Shown piece by piece: positions 42,929 to 52,299 of a stretch of 64,000 nucleotides of DNA (its first letter is position 1; each line of letters opens with the position of its first letter). This stretch comes from Acidobacteriota bacterium (GTDB taxonomy: Bacteria; Acidobacteriota; Terriglobia; Terriglobales; Acidobacteriaceae): positions 62,001 to 126,000 of the forward strand of contig QIAN01000048.1 in NCBI GenBank assembly GCA_003225005.1, given 5' to 3'. The notes beneath the pieces were generated by a model. That model had not been told where the DNA came from, ran no database searches, and was given only the letters and a program-made list of their open reading frames with translations. A program made the position numbers and the translations under genes.

Positions 42929-45900
42929 CTATGTTCCAAAACTCGAGGCCCGTTCCGTCTTGAGTTCTCGCAGAAGCAAACGCACCAGCATTCCGTCGAA
43001 GCGCGTGCCGCTCATCTTGGCCAACTCGTCGAGCGCCTGCTCCGGAGTCCGGGCCGCTGAAATCGATTGCTCCATGAGCATATTGGAGTAAGCGTCCGCC
43101 AGGCCGATAATCCGGGCCCACAACGGGATCTGCTCCCCGCGCAGTCCATCGGGATACCCCGAGCCGTCAACTCGCTGATGATGATGTTCGACAGCTTCCC
43201 GCATCGCTTTGCTGTGGGGAAGTATGCCTACGATTTCGGCGCCGACTTTGGCGTGCATCCTGACCAGGAAAAATTCATCGTCGGTGAGAGGGCCGGGCTT
43301 GTTCAAAATGCGCTCCGGCACAAAAATCTTGCCTACATCGTGTACGCGAGCAGCATACACGAGGTTGGTTACTTCATCAGGCGACAGCCGAAGTGCACGC
43401 GCAATAATCTCCGTGTAGCGAGCCACTAAGTCACCGTGGCCGGCGGTACGCAGCTCGCGTGATTCGGCGGCACGGCTGAGAACCTCGATCGACTCCTTCA
43501 ACAACTGCAGGTTGCAGTTATCCTCGCCGCCGCAAAGCTTCTGCAGGGTAAGGGTCAATTCCTCGAGGTGCTCGGGGCCAGTATGATCGCGCTGCAAGAA
43601 ACCCTCAATGTAGGCGGAGATTTGCAGGCGCTGTCGGGCAGAGTCCTCGCCCTCGGCGAACTCCTCGGCAGTGGATACCAGGTTCCCGCCTGAGCGTTTG
43701 GAGACATACATGCCGGCGTCAGCGACGCGGATAATATCCTCGATGGAGAATCCGTGGGTGGGAAAGGTCGCCACTCCAAAACTCCCGGTGATCTTATGCT
43801 CGTTCAGCATGGGGTCGGTGGCAATCCACTGTCGCAAGCGCTCGGCTAGCACTTGTGCCTGGTCGCGGCCGGTCTCGGGCATAAGCACGATGAATTCGTC
43901 GCCGCCGTAGCGCGCCACCACGTTTGACTGGCGAGACTTCTGCTCCAGCAGGCGGCCGACGCGAGCCAGAACCAGGTCGCCTTCGAAATGACCCAGAGTG
44001 TCGTTGACCTCTTTGAACTTGTCCAAGTCGATCAACACGACCGAAAATGGACGTCCCGAACGCGAAGCGCGCTTCCACTCCGCCGACAGCGCCTCCCAGA
44101 AGAAGCGCCGCGTCTTGATTCCAGTCAAGCCATCCGTGATCGATTGTTGCTGCAGTTTCTGAAAAACGAAGGCGTTGTGCAAGGCAGTGGCCAGAAGGTC
44201 GGCAAGCGTGTTGAGGATGAGAACGTCTTGTGGGGAAAAAGCGCTCTCATTCCGGCTTTCGATGTTCAGCGCCCCTAGCAGCATTTCGCCGTACGTAATC
44301 GGAATGCAGAGAACGGCACGAGACTCTTGGAGAATGCCGCCCAGTTGGCCTTCTGCCGCGTTCTGCACCAAGGCGCGTTCCCCGGTGCGCGCGACGCGCC
44401 CGAGAATTCCTGCCCCAAGCGGAATCCGCGTGCCCACGGCGTGCGCCGTGGCCCCAGCTTCGGCCTTAATCTCGATTTCCTTGGTTCCGTAATCCAATAA
44501 ACCAATGCCGATATGGTCGAAGCTGAAATTCTTTTGGATTTCTCCCACAATTTGACCCAGCATGTGCATGGGATCGTCGCTGGAGATGGCCATCCGCGAA
44601 ATGTTGTTGAGGAAAGCCAGCTGCTTTGACCGGCGTTTTTCCTCAGCGAACAGGCGGGCATTCTCCACCGCCACCGAGACTTGCCCGGCGGCTGTGAGCA
44701 GCACATCGAGGTCGCGCTGTTCGAAGACATTTTCGCTTTCCAAACTCATAGCGGCCATTAAACCCGCCGGTTTGTTCTCCAAAAAAACCGGCACCGCGCA
44801 CATGCATTTGGCGGGATGTTCCGGAACGTAAGCAACGCCCAACCGCGCCCGCGTTTTTTCCAAATCGGAGCGAATTAGAAGTGGCTGTCCGGTGCGAATC
44901 ACGTACTCGGTGAAGGCATTTTCCAGCTTGCGACGCCGCTTTGGAAGAACCCGATTTTCCACCACCTCGAGCTCGAAGCGGATTTCGTCTCCCTCCTGGA
45001 ACGCGATGTAAAAGTTGCTGGTATCGAAAATCCGCCCGAGCTCGACATGAATGGTGCGCAGCACCTCGTCCTGATTCAGCCGCGAACTTATGGCTTGGCC
45101 GATCTGCGTCAGCAGTGCGTACTCTTTGGTCCGACGATGTGCATCGTGCATCACCAAGTAGTTTTCCAGCGTGAGGCCCAGCTGCAAGGCCAGTCCGACC
45201 ATCAAATGCGGGCCGGAAGAACCGAAGGCCTTGCGCTCAGCATGGGGGAACAGGATTACGCCAAAATTATTCTCGCGCGTCTGTAAGCTCACCACAGTCA
45301 GGTTGCGGATTTCCACCTCCGCCAGCACCCGCTTAAACTCTGCGAACGCCCCCCTGGACCCCACCGGCAAGGGCTCCGTCATCTCTGCCGCGTTGTTGAT
45401 CGTGAGCAGCCCGCCTTGCCGGTAGGCTAGATCAGATATGTACTCTCCGGCCCCAGTTTTCTCCAGAGCCTCGAGGAACTCCGGAGAGAAACCATGCTGG
45501 ACCGACGGCAAGAGTCCGCGCCAGCGGTCAGCGATGCAGATTGCGGCCCGCCGCATCGGCAGAGCTCGCGTCAGCCGGTCGAGCGCGCACTGCATGCTCG
45601 GCACGAGGTCACCCGCGCTGAACAGCTGGCGGGGGTCCACCCCGAGCGTGGAAAGAGCCAGAGTGCTCTCCTGCACCGCGTTGCGCTCCATCTCAAACAA
45701 CACCATGACCATGGCGATGCCGAGCAGCATTTGCGGTGCTGGTCCAAATAAACGGCTGGCGCTCCCGAACGCCTCTACCCAAGGGTTGCGAAGCTGCCCC
45801 ACCGCCATCAGTGCTCCCCACAGCGCCAGAGAAACGGCCAGTACCTGGAACGCCAGCGACCCGCGTTTGTGTCCGTTGATGTAAAAAACCGCGGAACAAT

Positions 45901-46315
45901 ACAGCAGCACGGCCGCCAAGCCTACTCCGAGCCGGATAGCCGGCAGTGCGTCCGGTTGAAACACGCCGCCCACCATGTGCCCGCGAACATTCAACCAAGC
46001 CAGGACGATTCCTGCCACCGCCAGTGCCGCGTCGTACCAGCGAAACCGAGTCGGCCCGCGCATCAGTCGCGTCGAGACAAAAATGCACAACGCCATTGCC
46101 ACTAGAAATAGCGAACTGGCGAAGGCGGCTACGGCAGACGCACGATAAAAGGAAAAAGCATCCAGCACATAATGCAAGGAATACGCAGCCCACGCCATCT
46201 GCCAGGCGCGGAAATAAGGTTGCCGGCTCTGTTCGTGGAGGTAAGTAAAGACCAGGAAGAGCAGCACCGAGACGACGCCTGGAATGATCACGACACTAGC
46301 GGCCACACTGTTCAT
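42929..46315 (-). CDS. Membrane GAF/GGDEF/HD-GYP cyclic-di-GMP protein
   Basis: A 1128-residue integral protein combining synthesis and hydrolysis domains. About seven hydrophobic segments fill residues 5-215; three GAF-like regions follow (about 240-390, 395-550, 570-730); GGDEF (about 735-900) has an intact GGDEF loop near residue 805; HD-GYP (about 950-1110) has HDVGK, HAKVGAEI, the HHH motif and DGSGYPDG. Five residues before GGDEF the inhibitory site reads RQSN, not R-x2-D. Both enzymatic sites appear intact, so it may be bifunctional or switch between activities. It probably senses a membrane or ligand cue. Overlapping frames give no alternative. Confidence 0.92.
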   Translation of the reverse strand: MNSVAASVVIIPGVVSVLLFLVFTYLHEQSRQPYFRAWQMAWAAYSLHYVLDAFSFYRASAVAAFASSLFLVAMALCIFVSTRLMRGPTRFRWYDAALAVAGIVLAWLNVRGHMVGGVFQPDALPAIRLGVGLAAVLLYCSAVFYINGHKRGSLAFQVLAVSLALWGALMAVGQLRNPWVEAFGSASRLFGPAPQMLLGIAMVMVLFEMERNAVQESTLALSTLGVDPRQLFSAGDLVPSMQCALDRLTRALPMRRAAICIADRWRGLLPSVQHGFSPEFLEALEKTGAGEYISDLAYRQGGLLTINNAAEMTEPLPVGSRGAFAEFKRVLAEVEIRNLTVVSLQTRENNFGVILFPHAERKAFGSSGPHLMVGLALQLGLTLENYLVMHDAHRRTKEYALLTQIGQAISSRLNQDEVLRTIHVELGRIFDTSNFYIAFQEGDEIRFELEVVENRVLPKRRRKLENAFTEYVIRTGQPLLIRSDLEKTRARLGVAYVPEHPAKCMCAVPVFLENKPAGLMAAMSLESENVFEQRDLDVLLTAAGQVSVAVENARLFAEEKRRSKQLAFLNNISRMAISSDDPMHMLGQIVGEIQKNFSFDHIGIGLLDYGTKEIEIKAEAGATAHAVGTRIPLGAGILGRVARTGERALVQNAAEGQLGGILQESRAVLCIPITYGEMLLGALNIESRNESAFSPQDVLILNTLADLLATALHNAFVFQKLQQQSITDGLTGIKTRRFFWEALSAEWKRASRSGRPFSVVLIDLDKFKEVNDTLGHFEGDLVLARVGRLLEQKSRQSNVVARYGGDEFIVLMPETGRDQAQVLAERLRQWIATDPMLNEHKITGSFGVATFPTHGFSIEDIIRVADAGMYVSKRSGGNLVSTAEEFAEGEDSARQRLQISAYIEGFLQRDHTGPEHLEELTLTLQKLCGGEDNCNLQLLKESIEVLSRAAESRELRTAGHGDLVARYTEIIARALRLSPDEVTNLVYAARVHDVGKIFVPERILNKPGPLTDDEFFLVRMHAKVGAEIVGILPHSKAMREAVEHHHQRVDGSGYPDGLRGEQIPLWARIIGLADAYSNMLMEQSISAARTPEQALDELAKMSGTRFDGMLVRLLLRELKTERASSFGT

Positions 46316-46539
46316 TGTGATTAAACCGGGGAAAACACGCCGGACACTTTTGCGCAGAACATACCGACCGCGGACGAATATTCATGTTTTCACAGTGCGC
46401 CGCCGAACACAATAAGATTTAGGTACAGTGGCCTAGCCCGTAGAGTCCTTGGAATCAGGTGTCTACATATCCTCGGGGTGAAAATCACGTTCGGCTGTGG
46501 CAACCCCCGGAGCTGCCTTTGTCGTACAATGCTGCTGCC

Positions 46540-46710
46540 ATGATTGCCAAAGATCTGTTGGAAATTCTGGTTTGCCCCGCGTGCAAGAAGGAGCTAGAGC
46601 ATCGTGAGAATCCAGAGAGCCTGAAGTGCGTGCAGTGTCACCGGGTTTATCCCGTACGCGACGATATCCCCATCATGCTGGTGGATGAGGCCACGATCGA
46701 AGCGCCCTAG
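46540..46710 (+). CDS. Trm112-like/UPF0434 small zinc-ribbon protein
   Basis: A 56-residue protein from ATG 46540. MIAKDLLEILVCPACKKELEH followed by LKCVQCHRVYPVRDDIPIML is the Trm112/YcaR pattern, with two CxxC pairs that bind zinc. Trm112 proteins activate methyltransferases; a bacterial partner is not identified here. The frame is open to 46459, but homology starts at this Met. It stands alone between the divergent GGDEF/HD-GYP gene and a gap. Confidence 0.9.
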   Translation: MIAKDLLEILVCPACKKELEHRENPESLKCVQCHRVYPVRDDIPIMLVDEATIEAP

Positions 46711-47157
46711 CGGCGTCCTGGATTGCATCGGGTCTGCACGAACCGCCGGGATGCCTCCGGTAGCCACACCGTGTCGGCACAGTTCTGCTGCGTACACCAG
46801 TTCGTTTGGCTGCTTTTACCCCCCGACCCTCCCGCCCGGACGTTTATTTCACCTTGAAGTGAACTGGGTAGGCAACCTGGGTAGGCTCTGATTGGCTTCG
46901 AAGGCCGTTTCAAAGCCGTCCTGCCCACAACGACACTTAGTGTCAACTTTGAGACGCCGAAAAGGCACCGCCGAGACCTTCCGGAGGCCGCGACCACCCC
47001 GGCTTTGTCGGCTACTTACGTTATTCACAGGGGTTTACGGCCCTAAACCCACTAGTTTCCCGTATAGGAACACTGGGACCAACTGCGGCAATCGGATTGC
47101 ATGCAACTTCCATAGCCGCCGATGAGTCTAATGGGCCATGGAGTATAGGTCGGAGTC
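46711..47157. other. Intergenic stretch without recognisable gene
   Basis: About 450 bases between the Trm112-like gene and the small gene at 47.2 kb. Short frames exist but look random. No tRNA, terminator with a T-tract, or repeat stood out. A promoter for the small gene presumably lies here. Confidence 0.45.
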
Positions 47158-47166
47158 GGAGGTGAT
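47158..47166 (+). promoter_or_regulatory. Strong Shine-Dalgarno site fixing the downstream start
   Basis: GGAGGTGAT is a near-perfect complement to the 16S rRNA tail. It lies seven bases before ATG 47174 and therefore favours that start over the upstream ATGs of the same frame (47138, 47165). Confidence 0.8.
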
Positions 47167-47173
47167 GACGGCC

Positions 47174-47413
47174 ATGATGAATGACAAAGACAGATTTACG
47201 GTGACAGAACTAACCGCGCTACGGAGCGACCTGCTCCAGAGCGGCATGATGGATTCTCGGGAGGCGGCCGAGCTCCTGCAGGTGTTTCTGATGGGGCGGG
47301 GGTACGGAGTTTCGCAGGCTGCGGCTTTGGATGCGGCCGGCCGGGTTGAAATGGCCGGATGCGCTCTGCCGGTCCTGCAGCACGAACTGGAGAATCTGGC
47401 GCTCGTGATGTAA
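47174..47413 (+). CDS. Small hypothetical protein
   Basis: A 79-residue cytoplasmic protein from ATG 47174, chosen by the ribosome-binding site. It contains LLQSGMMDSREAAELLQVFLMGRGYGVSQAAALDAAGRV, a helix-rich stretch, and ends in ELENLALVM. No domain is recognised. The strong translation signal suggests real, well-translated protein. The structured RNA candidate follows it on the same strand. Confidence 0.65.
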   Translation: MMNDKDRFTVTELTALRSDLLQSGMMDSREAAELLQVFLMGRGYGVSQAAALDAAGRVEMAGCALPVLQHELENLALVM

Positions 47414-47486
47414 GGATTTCATGCCGTGCGGGCTGATGCCCCCGCAGCGCAGCGGTTTAGAGTTAGAAAAAAACACAGAAGGCTTC

Positions 47487-47626
47487 GAACCGCTGGGCTC
47501 GGAAAATCAGCTTGGTGAGCCGAGAGCGGAGTAAACAAGATCCTGGGCTGGGCGACGAATCAAGTCGCCCGTACCAGTTCCACGTGAAAGAAAGCCGGGC
47601 AAACCAGCCCGGCTTTGTGGTTTTTT
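47487..47626 (+). ncRNA. Candidate structured RNA ending in an intrinsic terminator
   Basis: Three consecutive hairpins are seen on the plus strand. The first is two-tiered: CCGCT (47490-47494) with AGCGG (47525-47529), enclosing GGCTC (47496-47500) with GAGCC (47517-47521). The second is GGGCGAC-GAATCAA-GTCGCCC (47550-47570). The third is the terminator. No gene on this strand starts until 49314, so this may be a small RNA or the 3' end of the small gene's transcript. The 5' end is unknown. No known RNA class was recognised. Confidence 0.5.
47591..47626 (+). terminator. Rho-independent terminator
   Basis: A perfect 10-bp stem AAAGCCGGGC / GCCCGGCTTT (47591-47600, 47607-47616) with a six-base loop, followed by GTGG and six T residues. 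It is the strongest intrinsic terminator I saw in the window. Reading in the plus direction, it ends transcripts from the small gene or the RNA candidate. Confidence 0.88.
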
Positions 47627-47871
47627 GGCCTGCTGCCATTCCTGGCTGTTTCCGGCTTCGACGCTGGCCGGTTGTTATTATCCCGCCTGGTTCTACCGCT
47701 CACACACGCCAATGTTAATTTCTCGGTTTGCGTGGAGACAACCAGCTTCCCTCAATTTCCCGTCTGCCAGATCGAAGCAGATTGTCAGCGGGAGTATTTT
47801 AGGCAGAAATCCACAGGCAGAATCCTTCGCTCCGGTTGCTGCTGTGAGGTTGCTGCCTGGCTTGCGAAGCC

Positions 47872-49113
47872 CTACTCGTAGCGGAGGCTTTCTACGGGAT
47901 CGAGTTGGGCGGCGCGGGTGGCGGGAACGGTCCCGAAGATAATTCCAACCAACGACGATACGACGATGGCAATGATGGCGGAGAAGCCGGAGACCGGGAT
48001 ACGGTACTCGGTTAGAAAGCGAACTGAAAACGGAAGGGAAAGGCCGATGACGATGCCAACGACGCCTCCGATGAGGGAGATGAGAATCGCCTCCGCAAGA
48101 AATTGAAAGCGGATTTCACGGTTGGTGGCGCCAATGGCTTTACGGATACCGATCTCGCGTATGCGCGACGTCACGGTAGCCAGCATGATGTTCATGATGC
48201 CGATTCCACTTACCAGCAGTACGACCATGGCGACCAGCAGAAGCACCCAAGTCAATGCAGTCGCGGTTTTGTCGGCCACAGCAAGCAGCTCGGTAAGGTT
48301 CTCCACGGTATATACGGACTCGGACCGGTGACGCGACTGCAAGACGCGCTTGATCTGGCTGGTAGCTATGGGCACCATGGCAGGATCTTGCATCGAAAAA
48401 TACATCAGCTTCACGCTGGGAGTTTCGGTGAAATAGCGGCTCACGCTGAACGGAATCAGCATGGTGTTGCCGACCACCTCCGATTCTCCGAAGGTATTGA
48501 CGCGCTCTTTGAATGTCCCAATGATGGTAAAGGGCAGGCCGTTCAATTTAATTACCTTGCCCACCGCCGCTTGCTGGGAACCGTAAATCTCCAGCGCCAT
48601 CTTCTCGGTGATGACCCCGACTTTGTTGTGCGCCTGGGAGTCCTCGAGGTCGAAGAAGCGTCCTGCGAGAACCACCAGGTTGCGGACGCGCAGGTATTCG
48701 GGATACACACCGAGGATGGCGATGTCACGTTCCCGGCCACTGCCGACAGATATGCGTTCGTTGAGGTTGACGACCGGAGAGGCAGCGGCCACGCCGGGCA
48801 CTTCCTCCTGCACCGCTCGCAAATCTTCGATGGTCAGAGGGTCCGGCGTAGTACTGCTGATGCGCTGCGCCCCCCCCTGATATTGTGCGTAAATCAGGTT
48901 GGCGCCGATCGCCTGAATCTGGTTGAGTACGTATTGCCGGCCGGTCATGCCGATGGTGACAACCAGAATCAGAGAGGCGGTGCCGATCATCATGCCCAGT
49001 GCGGTGAGCGTGAAGCGCACCTTGTTACTGCAGAAAGTGTCGAAGGAAAAACTGAGAATCTCGCCGAAAGCCATTCGAGGCCGAAGTCGGTCGGGCATGA
49101 GGGCAGCAGCCAT
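47872..49113 (-). CDS. MacB-type ABC transporter permease
   Basis: A 413-residue protein with the MacB/FtsX topology: an N-terminal helix (VRFTLTALGMMIGTASLILVV, about residues 32-52), a large periplasmic domain (about 60-280), then three C-terminal helices. SRIREIGIRKAIGATNREI is the cytoplasmic coupling motif. No ATPase subunit or membrane-fusion partner lies next to it, so it must work with one encoded elsewhere. These systems move hydrophobic compounds, lipoproteins or peptides or transmit force. The start is uncertain (49113, 49095 or 49074). Confidence 0.9.
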   Translation of the reverse strand: MAAALMPDRLRPRMAFGEILSFSFDTFCSNKVRFTLTALGMMIGTASLILVVTIGMTGRQYVLNQIQAIGANLIYAQYQGGAQRISSTTPDPLTIEDLRAVQEEVPGVAAASPVVNLNERISVGSGRERDIAILGVYPEYLRVRNLVVLAGRFFDLEDSQAHNKVGVITEKMALEIYGSQQAAVGKVIKLNGLPFTIIGTFKERVNTFGESEVVGNTMLIPFSVSRYFTETPSVKLMYFSMQDPAMVPIATSQIKRVLQSRHRSESVYTVENLTELLAVADKTATALTWVLLLVAMVVLLVSGIGIMNIMLATVTSRIREIGIRKAIGATNREIRFQFLAEAILISLIGGVVGIVIGLSLPFSVRFLTEYRIPVSGFSAIIAIVVSSLVGIIFGTVPATRAAQLDPVESLRYE

Positions 49114-49313
49114 TCCAGTTAGATGCTACGCACAGCGAGAAAGAGGCGCAAGTCGCGAGGAGCGGTGACCATCGAATAACAGGAAAAGCAGACCTGGAGC
49201 GGCCTGTTGTGGCACAGTAAAGAGGCGCAATTTCTAGGACTGGTTTCAAAAATCAGGGTCGGCTTCGGCGGCACGATCGTTAGCGGCTGAAAGCTCAGGG
49301 TCGATCCTTACGA

Positions 49314-50708
49314 TTGGAGCGGATGGTCTCTCTCAAAACCGTGAGCGAAGGTGACGCGATTCCGGCCGGTGTGGCGACCAACCTCCGCAGGTCTTTGTTC
49401 TGGATGGTGGTTGTGGCGCTGGCTTTGCGGTTAGCAGTTGTGGCCTTTCTTTATCCCGAGAGACTGAGTCCCGACCGCGATCATTGGCGGTTCGCGGGAG
49501 AAACCGGGCGCATCGCACAATCGATTGTCGAGAGCCGAGGATTCAGCAGCCCCTTCCGGGGCTCAACCGGACCGACGGGAATTATGCCACCGATTTACCC
49601 CTCGCTGCTGGCAGGGGTCTTCCGGCTGTTCGGGATCTATACAAGGGCTTCTGCATTAGTGATGCTGTCGCTCGACAGCCTGTTCTCGGCACTAACTTGC
49701 ATTCCTGTATTTCTGATTGCACAAAGAAGCTTCCGGGGGCGGACCGCGGTCTGGGCGGGATGGGCGTGGACTTTCTTTCCCTACGCAATTTACTTCTCCG
49801 CGGATTTCATATGGGTCACTACGCTGGCCACGTTGATGCTGGCTTTGCTCTTCCTTGCCGCGTTACATCTTGAGGATTCAACCCGGGTCGCACTCTGGAT
49901 CGGCTGCGGAGTTTTGACGGGAATCGGCGGTCTTATGGACCCAGTCGTGTTGTCGGTGATGCCGCTGCTGGTGCTGTGGATGTGCTACCGGCGGCTTCAG
50001 AAAAAACAGCGCTGGTTCGTCCCCGCTCTGGCGGCGGCCCTCGCGTGCGGAGCCACGGTAGCACCGTGGATGATCCGCAACCATCGCGTCTTTCACACCT
50101 TCGTCCCTTTGCGTGACAATTTTGGACTCGAACTCTACGTGGGCAACAACGGAAGCACATGGCACTTTGCTCCTGCCGGGTTTCATCCTTCCAGTGCGGA
50201 CCGGGAGAGGAACGAGTATGTGCAGATTGGCGAACTGGCTTATATGAGGCACAAACAAGCGCAGGCGGTCGCGCTGATCAAGGCTCATCCTGGAGACTTT
50301 GCAGAGCTCACCCTGCGGCGAGCTCTTTACATGTGGACGAACTTCTGGAGCTTCAGTCGCCGCTATCTGGAAGCCGAACCGCTCGATCCGCCGAACATCT
50401 TTCTATGCACCGCGCTGACGGTGCTGGCGCTGGAAGGGTTGAAGCGGGCCTTTCAGCGCGGCGCGAGCATCGGTATGCCTTACGCCATCGCCCTCTTCTT
50501 TTTCCCTATGGTGTATTACGTCACGCACCCGCAAGACTATTATCGACGGCCCATTGATCCGATTTTTGTGGTGCTGGCGGCGTGCGCTGTAACATCCTGG
50601 ATGCAGGGTTCGCGCAAGACCGGCGCTGAGCCAACTTCAGACCCACCCGTCATTAGCTCAGCAACTTACTCCACGAAATCGAGACCGCCGGCAAGACCCA
50701 ACGAGTGA
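49314..50708 (+). CDS. Polytopic glycosyltransferase (GT39/ArnT-like)
   Basis: A 464-residue protein with about ten membrane segments. The first luminal loop contains an acidic pair region (ERLSPDRDHWRFAGE), followed by the PFRGSTGPTGIMPPIYPSLLA block typical of GT-C enzymes (dolichyl- or undecaprenyl-phosphate sugar transferases). It is expected to move a sugar from a polyprenyl carrier to an envelope acceptor. The downstream gene overlaps its stop by four bases (GTGA), showing translational coupling. The acceptor and sugar are unknown. ATG 49323 is an alternative start. Confidence 0.82.
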   Translation: MERMVSLKTVSEGDAIPAGVATNLRRSLFWMVVVALALRLAVVAFLYPERLSPDRDHWRFAGETGRIAQSIVESRGFSSPFRGSTGPTGIMPPIYPSLLAGVFRLFGIYTRASALVMLSLDSLFSALTCIPVFLIAQRSFRGRTAVWAGWAWTFFPYAIYFSADFIWVTTLATLMLALLFLAALHLEDSTRVALWIGCGVLTGIGGLMDPVVLSVMPLLVLWMCYRRLQKKQRWFVPALAAALACGATVAPWMIRNHRVFHTFVPLRDNFGLELYVGNNGSTWHFAPAGFHPSSADRERNEYVQIGELAYMRHKQAQAVALIKAHPGDFAELTLRRALYMWTNFWSFSRRYLEAEPLDPPNIFLCTALTVLALEGLKRAFQRGASIGMPYAIALFFFPMVYYVTHPQDYYRRPIDPIFVVLAACAVTSWMQGSRKTGAEPTSDPPVISSATYSTKSRPPARPNE

Positions 50709-52201
50709 GCGATATCGGGTTTGAAAGATACAAAACGGGGATTGGGCTGTTACTGCTGACCGGCGGGGCGCTGCTGGTTCATGGATACCATCCTTTCGCG
50801 GAAGATGCGGAAATCTATCTTCCCGGGGTGGAGAAGATTCTGCACCCGGAACTGTTTCCGGTGGGACGGGAGTTTTTTGCCGCGCACGCGAGCCTCACGT
50901 TGTTCCCCAACCTGGTCGCATGTTCCGTGCGTGTCACGCACTCGCCATTCGAAGCCGGGCTGTTTCTCTGGCATCTCGCTTCCGTCTTTCTGCTGCTGCT
51001 CGCCTGCTGGGAGCTGAGCGGAAAATGTTTCCCGAGTTTTCGGGCACGCTGGTGCGGTGTGGCATTGGTGGCTGCGCTGCTAACGATTCCGGTGGCAGGG
51101 ACCGCGCTCTATATCATGGATCAGTATGTGAATCCGCGGAATCTGGCAGCGTTCGCGGGGGTTTTTGCCCTCGCCCGAGTGCTGGAGAAAAAGTTCCTCC
51201 GGGCTCTGGCGTGGCTGATATTTGCCGGTGTCGTTCATCCTTTGATGGCGGCATTTGCATTCTCTTACTGTGCTTTGTTGCTGGTGATGGAGAAGTTCGA
51301 GAAGCCGGCGGCGGTTGAATCCCACAAGGTTCGTGCAGCGACGGCTGTGGTAGGTCTGTTGCCATTCGGGATTTCGCTTGCTCCCCAGACTTCGCAGGCA
51401 TATCACGAGGCCGCTCTGCATCACGGCTTCCACTATATCCAGCGCTGGCAGTGGTATGAGTGGCTGGGCATTCTCGCGCCCCTGGTTCTTTTCTGGTGGT
51501 TCAGCCGGATTGCACGGCTGCGACAATGGCACGAATTGGATCGCATGTGCCGCGCGCTCATGATTTATGACCTTATTTATTTCCTGGCGGCACTGGTGGT
51601 CGATTTTCCTGCGCGCTTTGAGAGTCTGGCGCGTTTGCAGCCGCTGCGCAGCCTGCACTTGCTTTACATTCTGATGTTTCTATTTGTGGGCGGATCTGTT
51701 GGCGAATATCTCCTGAAAAATCGGACATGGCGCTGGCTGGCGTTGTTTGTCCCTTTGAGCCTTGGAATGTTCCTGGCACAGCGCTCACTTTTCCCATCCA
51801 GTGCACACCTTGAATGGCCGGGGACGTCGCCGAAGAATGAGTGGGCACAAGCTTTTCTCTGGGTTCGGGGTAACACCCCGGTGGATGCGCTGTTCGCTCT
51901 GGATCCACTTTATATGGAGTTGTCCGGAGAGGACACGATCGGCTTCCGGAGCCTGGCCGAGAGAAGCCGGCTGGCCGACGCAGTCAAGGATAGCGGCGCG
52001 GTGAGCATGTTTCCTCCGTTGGCAGATCAATGGTGGACCCAGGTGCAAGCTTTGAAGGATTGGAAGAACTTTCAGGAACAGGACTTCTCCCGGCTGAAGA
52101 CACAATTCGGCGTGGGATGGGTGGTTTTGCAGCGGTCGGGAGATGCAAATCTTGATTGCCCCTATCAGAATGGGGCAGTGCGAGTGTGCCGGGTTCCGTA
52201 G
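50705..52201 (+). CDS. Polytopic membrane protein, GT-C-like
   Basis: A 498-residue membrane protein with about ten to twelve hydrophobic segments and a C-terminal soluble part (about 390-498). It starts at GTG 50705, overlapping the previous gene by four bases. The early loop GYHPFAEDAEIYLPGVEKIL has an acidic pattern found in GT-C-like transferases, but I cannot assign a family with confidence. The coupling to the preceding gene suggests a shared pathway, probably surface glycan or lipid-linked sugar handling. The last 100 residues, from SGEDTIGFRSLAERS, may be a periplasmic domain. Confidence 0.75.
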   Translation: MSDIGFERYKTGIGLLLLTGGALLVHGYHPFAEDAEIYLPGVEKILHPELFPVGREFFAAHASLTLFPNLVACSVRVTHSPFEAGLFLWHLASVFLLLLACWELSGKCFPSFRARWCGVALVAALLTIPVAGTALYIMDQYVNPRNLAAFAGVFALARVLEKKFLRALAWLIFAGVVHPLMAAFAFSYCALLLVMEKFEKPAAVESHKVRAATAVVGLLPFGISLAPQTSQAYHEAALHHGFHYIQRWQWYEWLGILAPLVLFWWFSRIARLRQWHELDRMCRALMIYDLIYFLAALVVDFPARFESLARLQPLRSLHLLYILMFLFVGGSVGEYLLKNRTWRWLALFVPLSLGMFLAQRSLFPSSAHLEWPGTSPKNEWAQAFLWVRGNTPVDALFALDPLYMELSGEDTIGFRSLAERSRLADAVKDSGAVSMFPPLADQWWTQVQALKDWKNFQEQDFSRLKTQFGVGWVVLQRSGDANLDCPYQNGAVRVCRVP

Positions 52202-52299
52202 TTTGGAACCGAAGGGAAGTTGCATGACCAGATGCAGCCCGAGGTTCGTGGAAGGTTTCTGGCAAACCGATACGATACAATTAAGCCTCCAGGAAATTC

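Noticed and set aside
47481-47570. Considered as a tRNA because of GGCTTCGAAC
   Set aside because: No acceptor stem, D-loop or anticodon loop can be placed around it.
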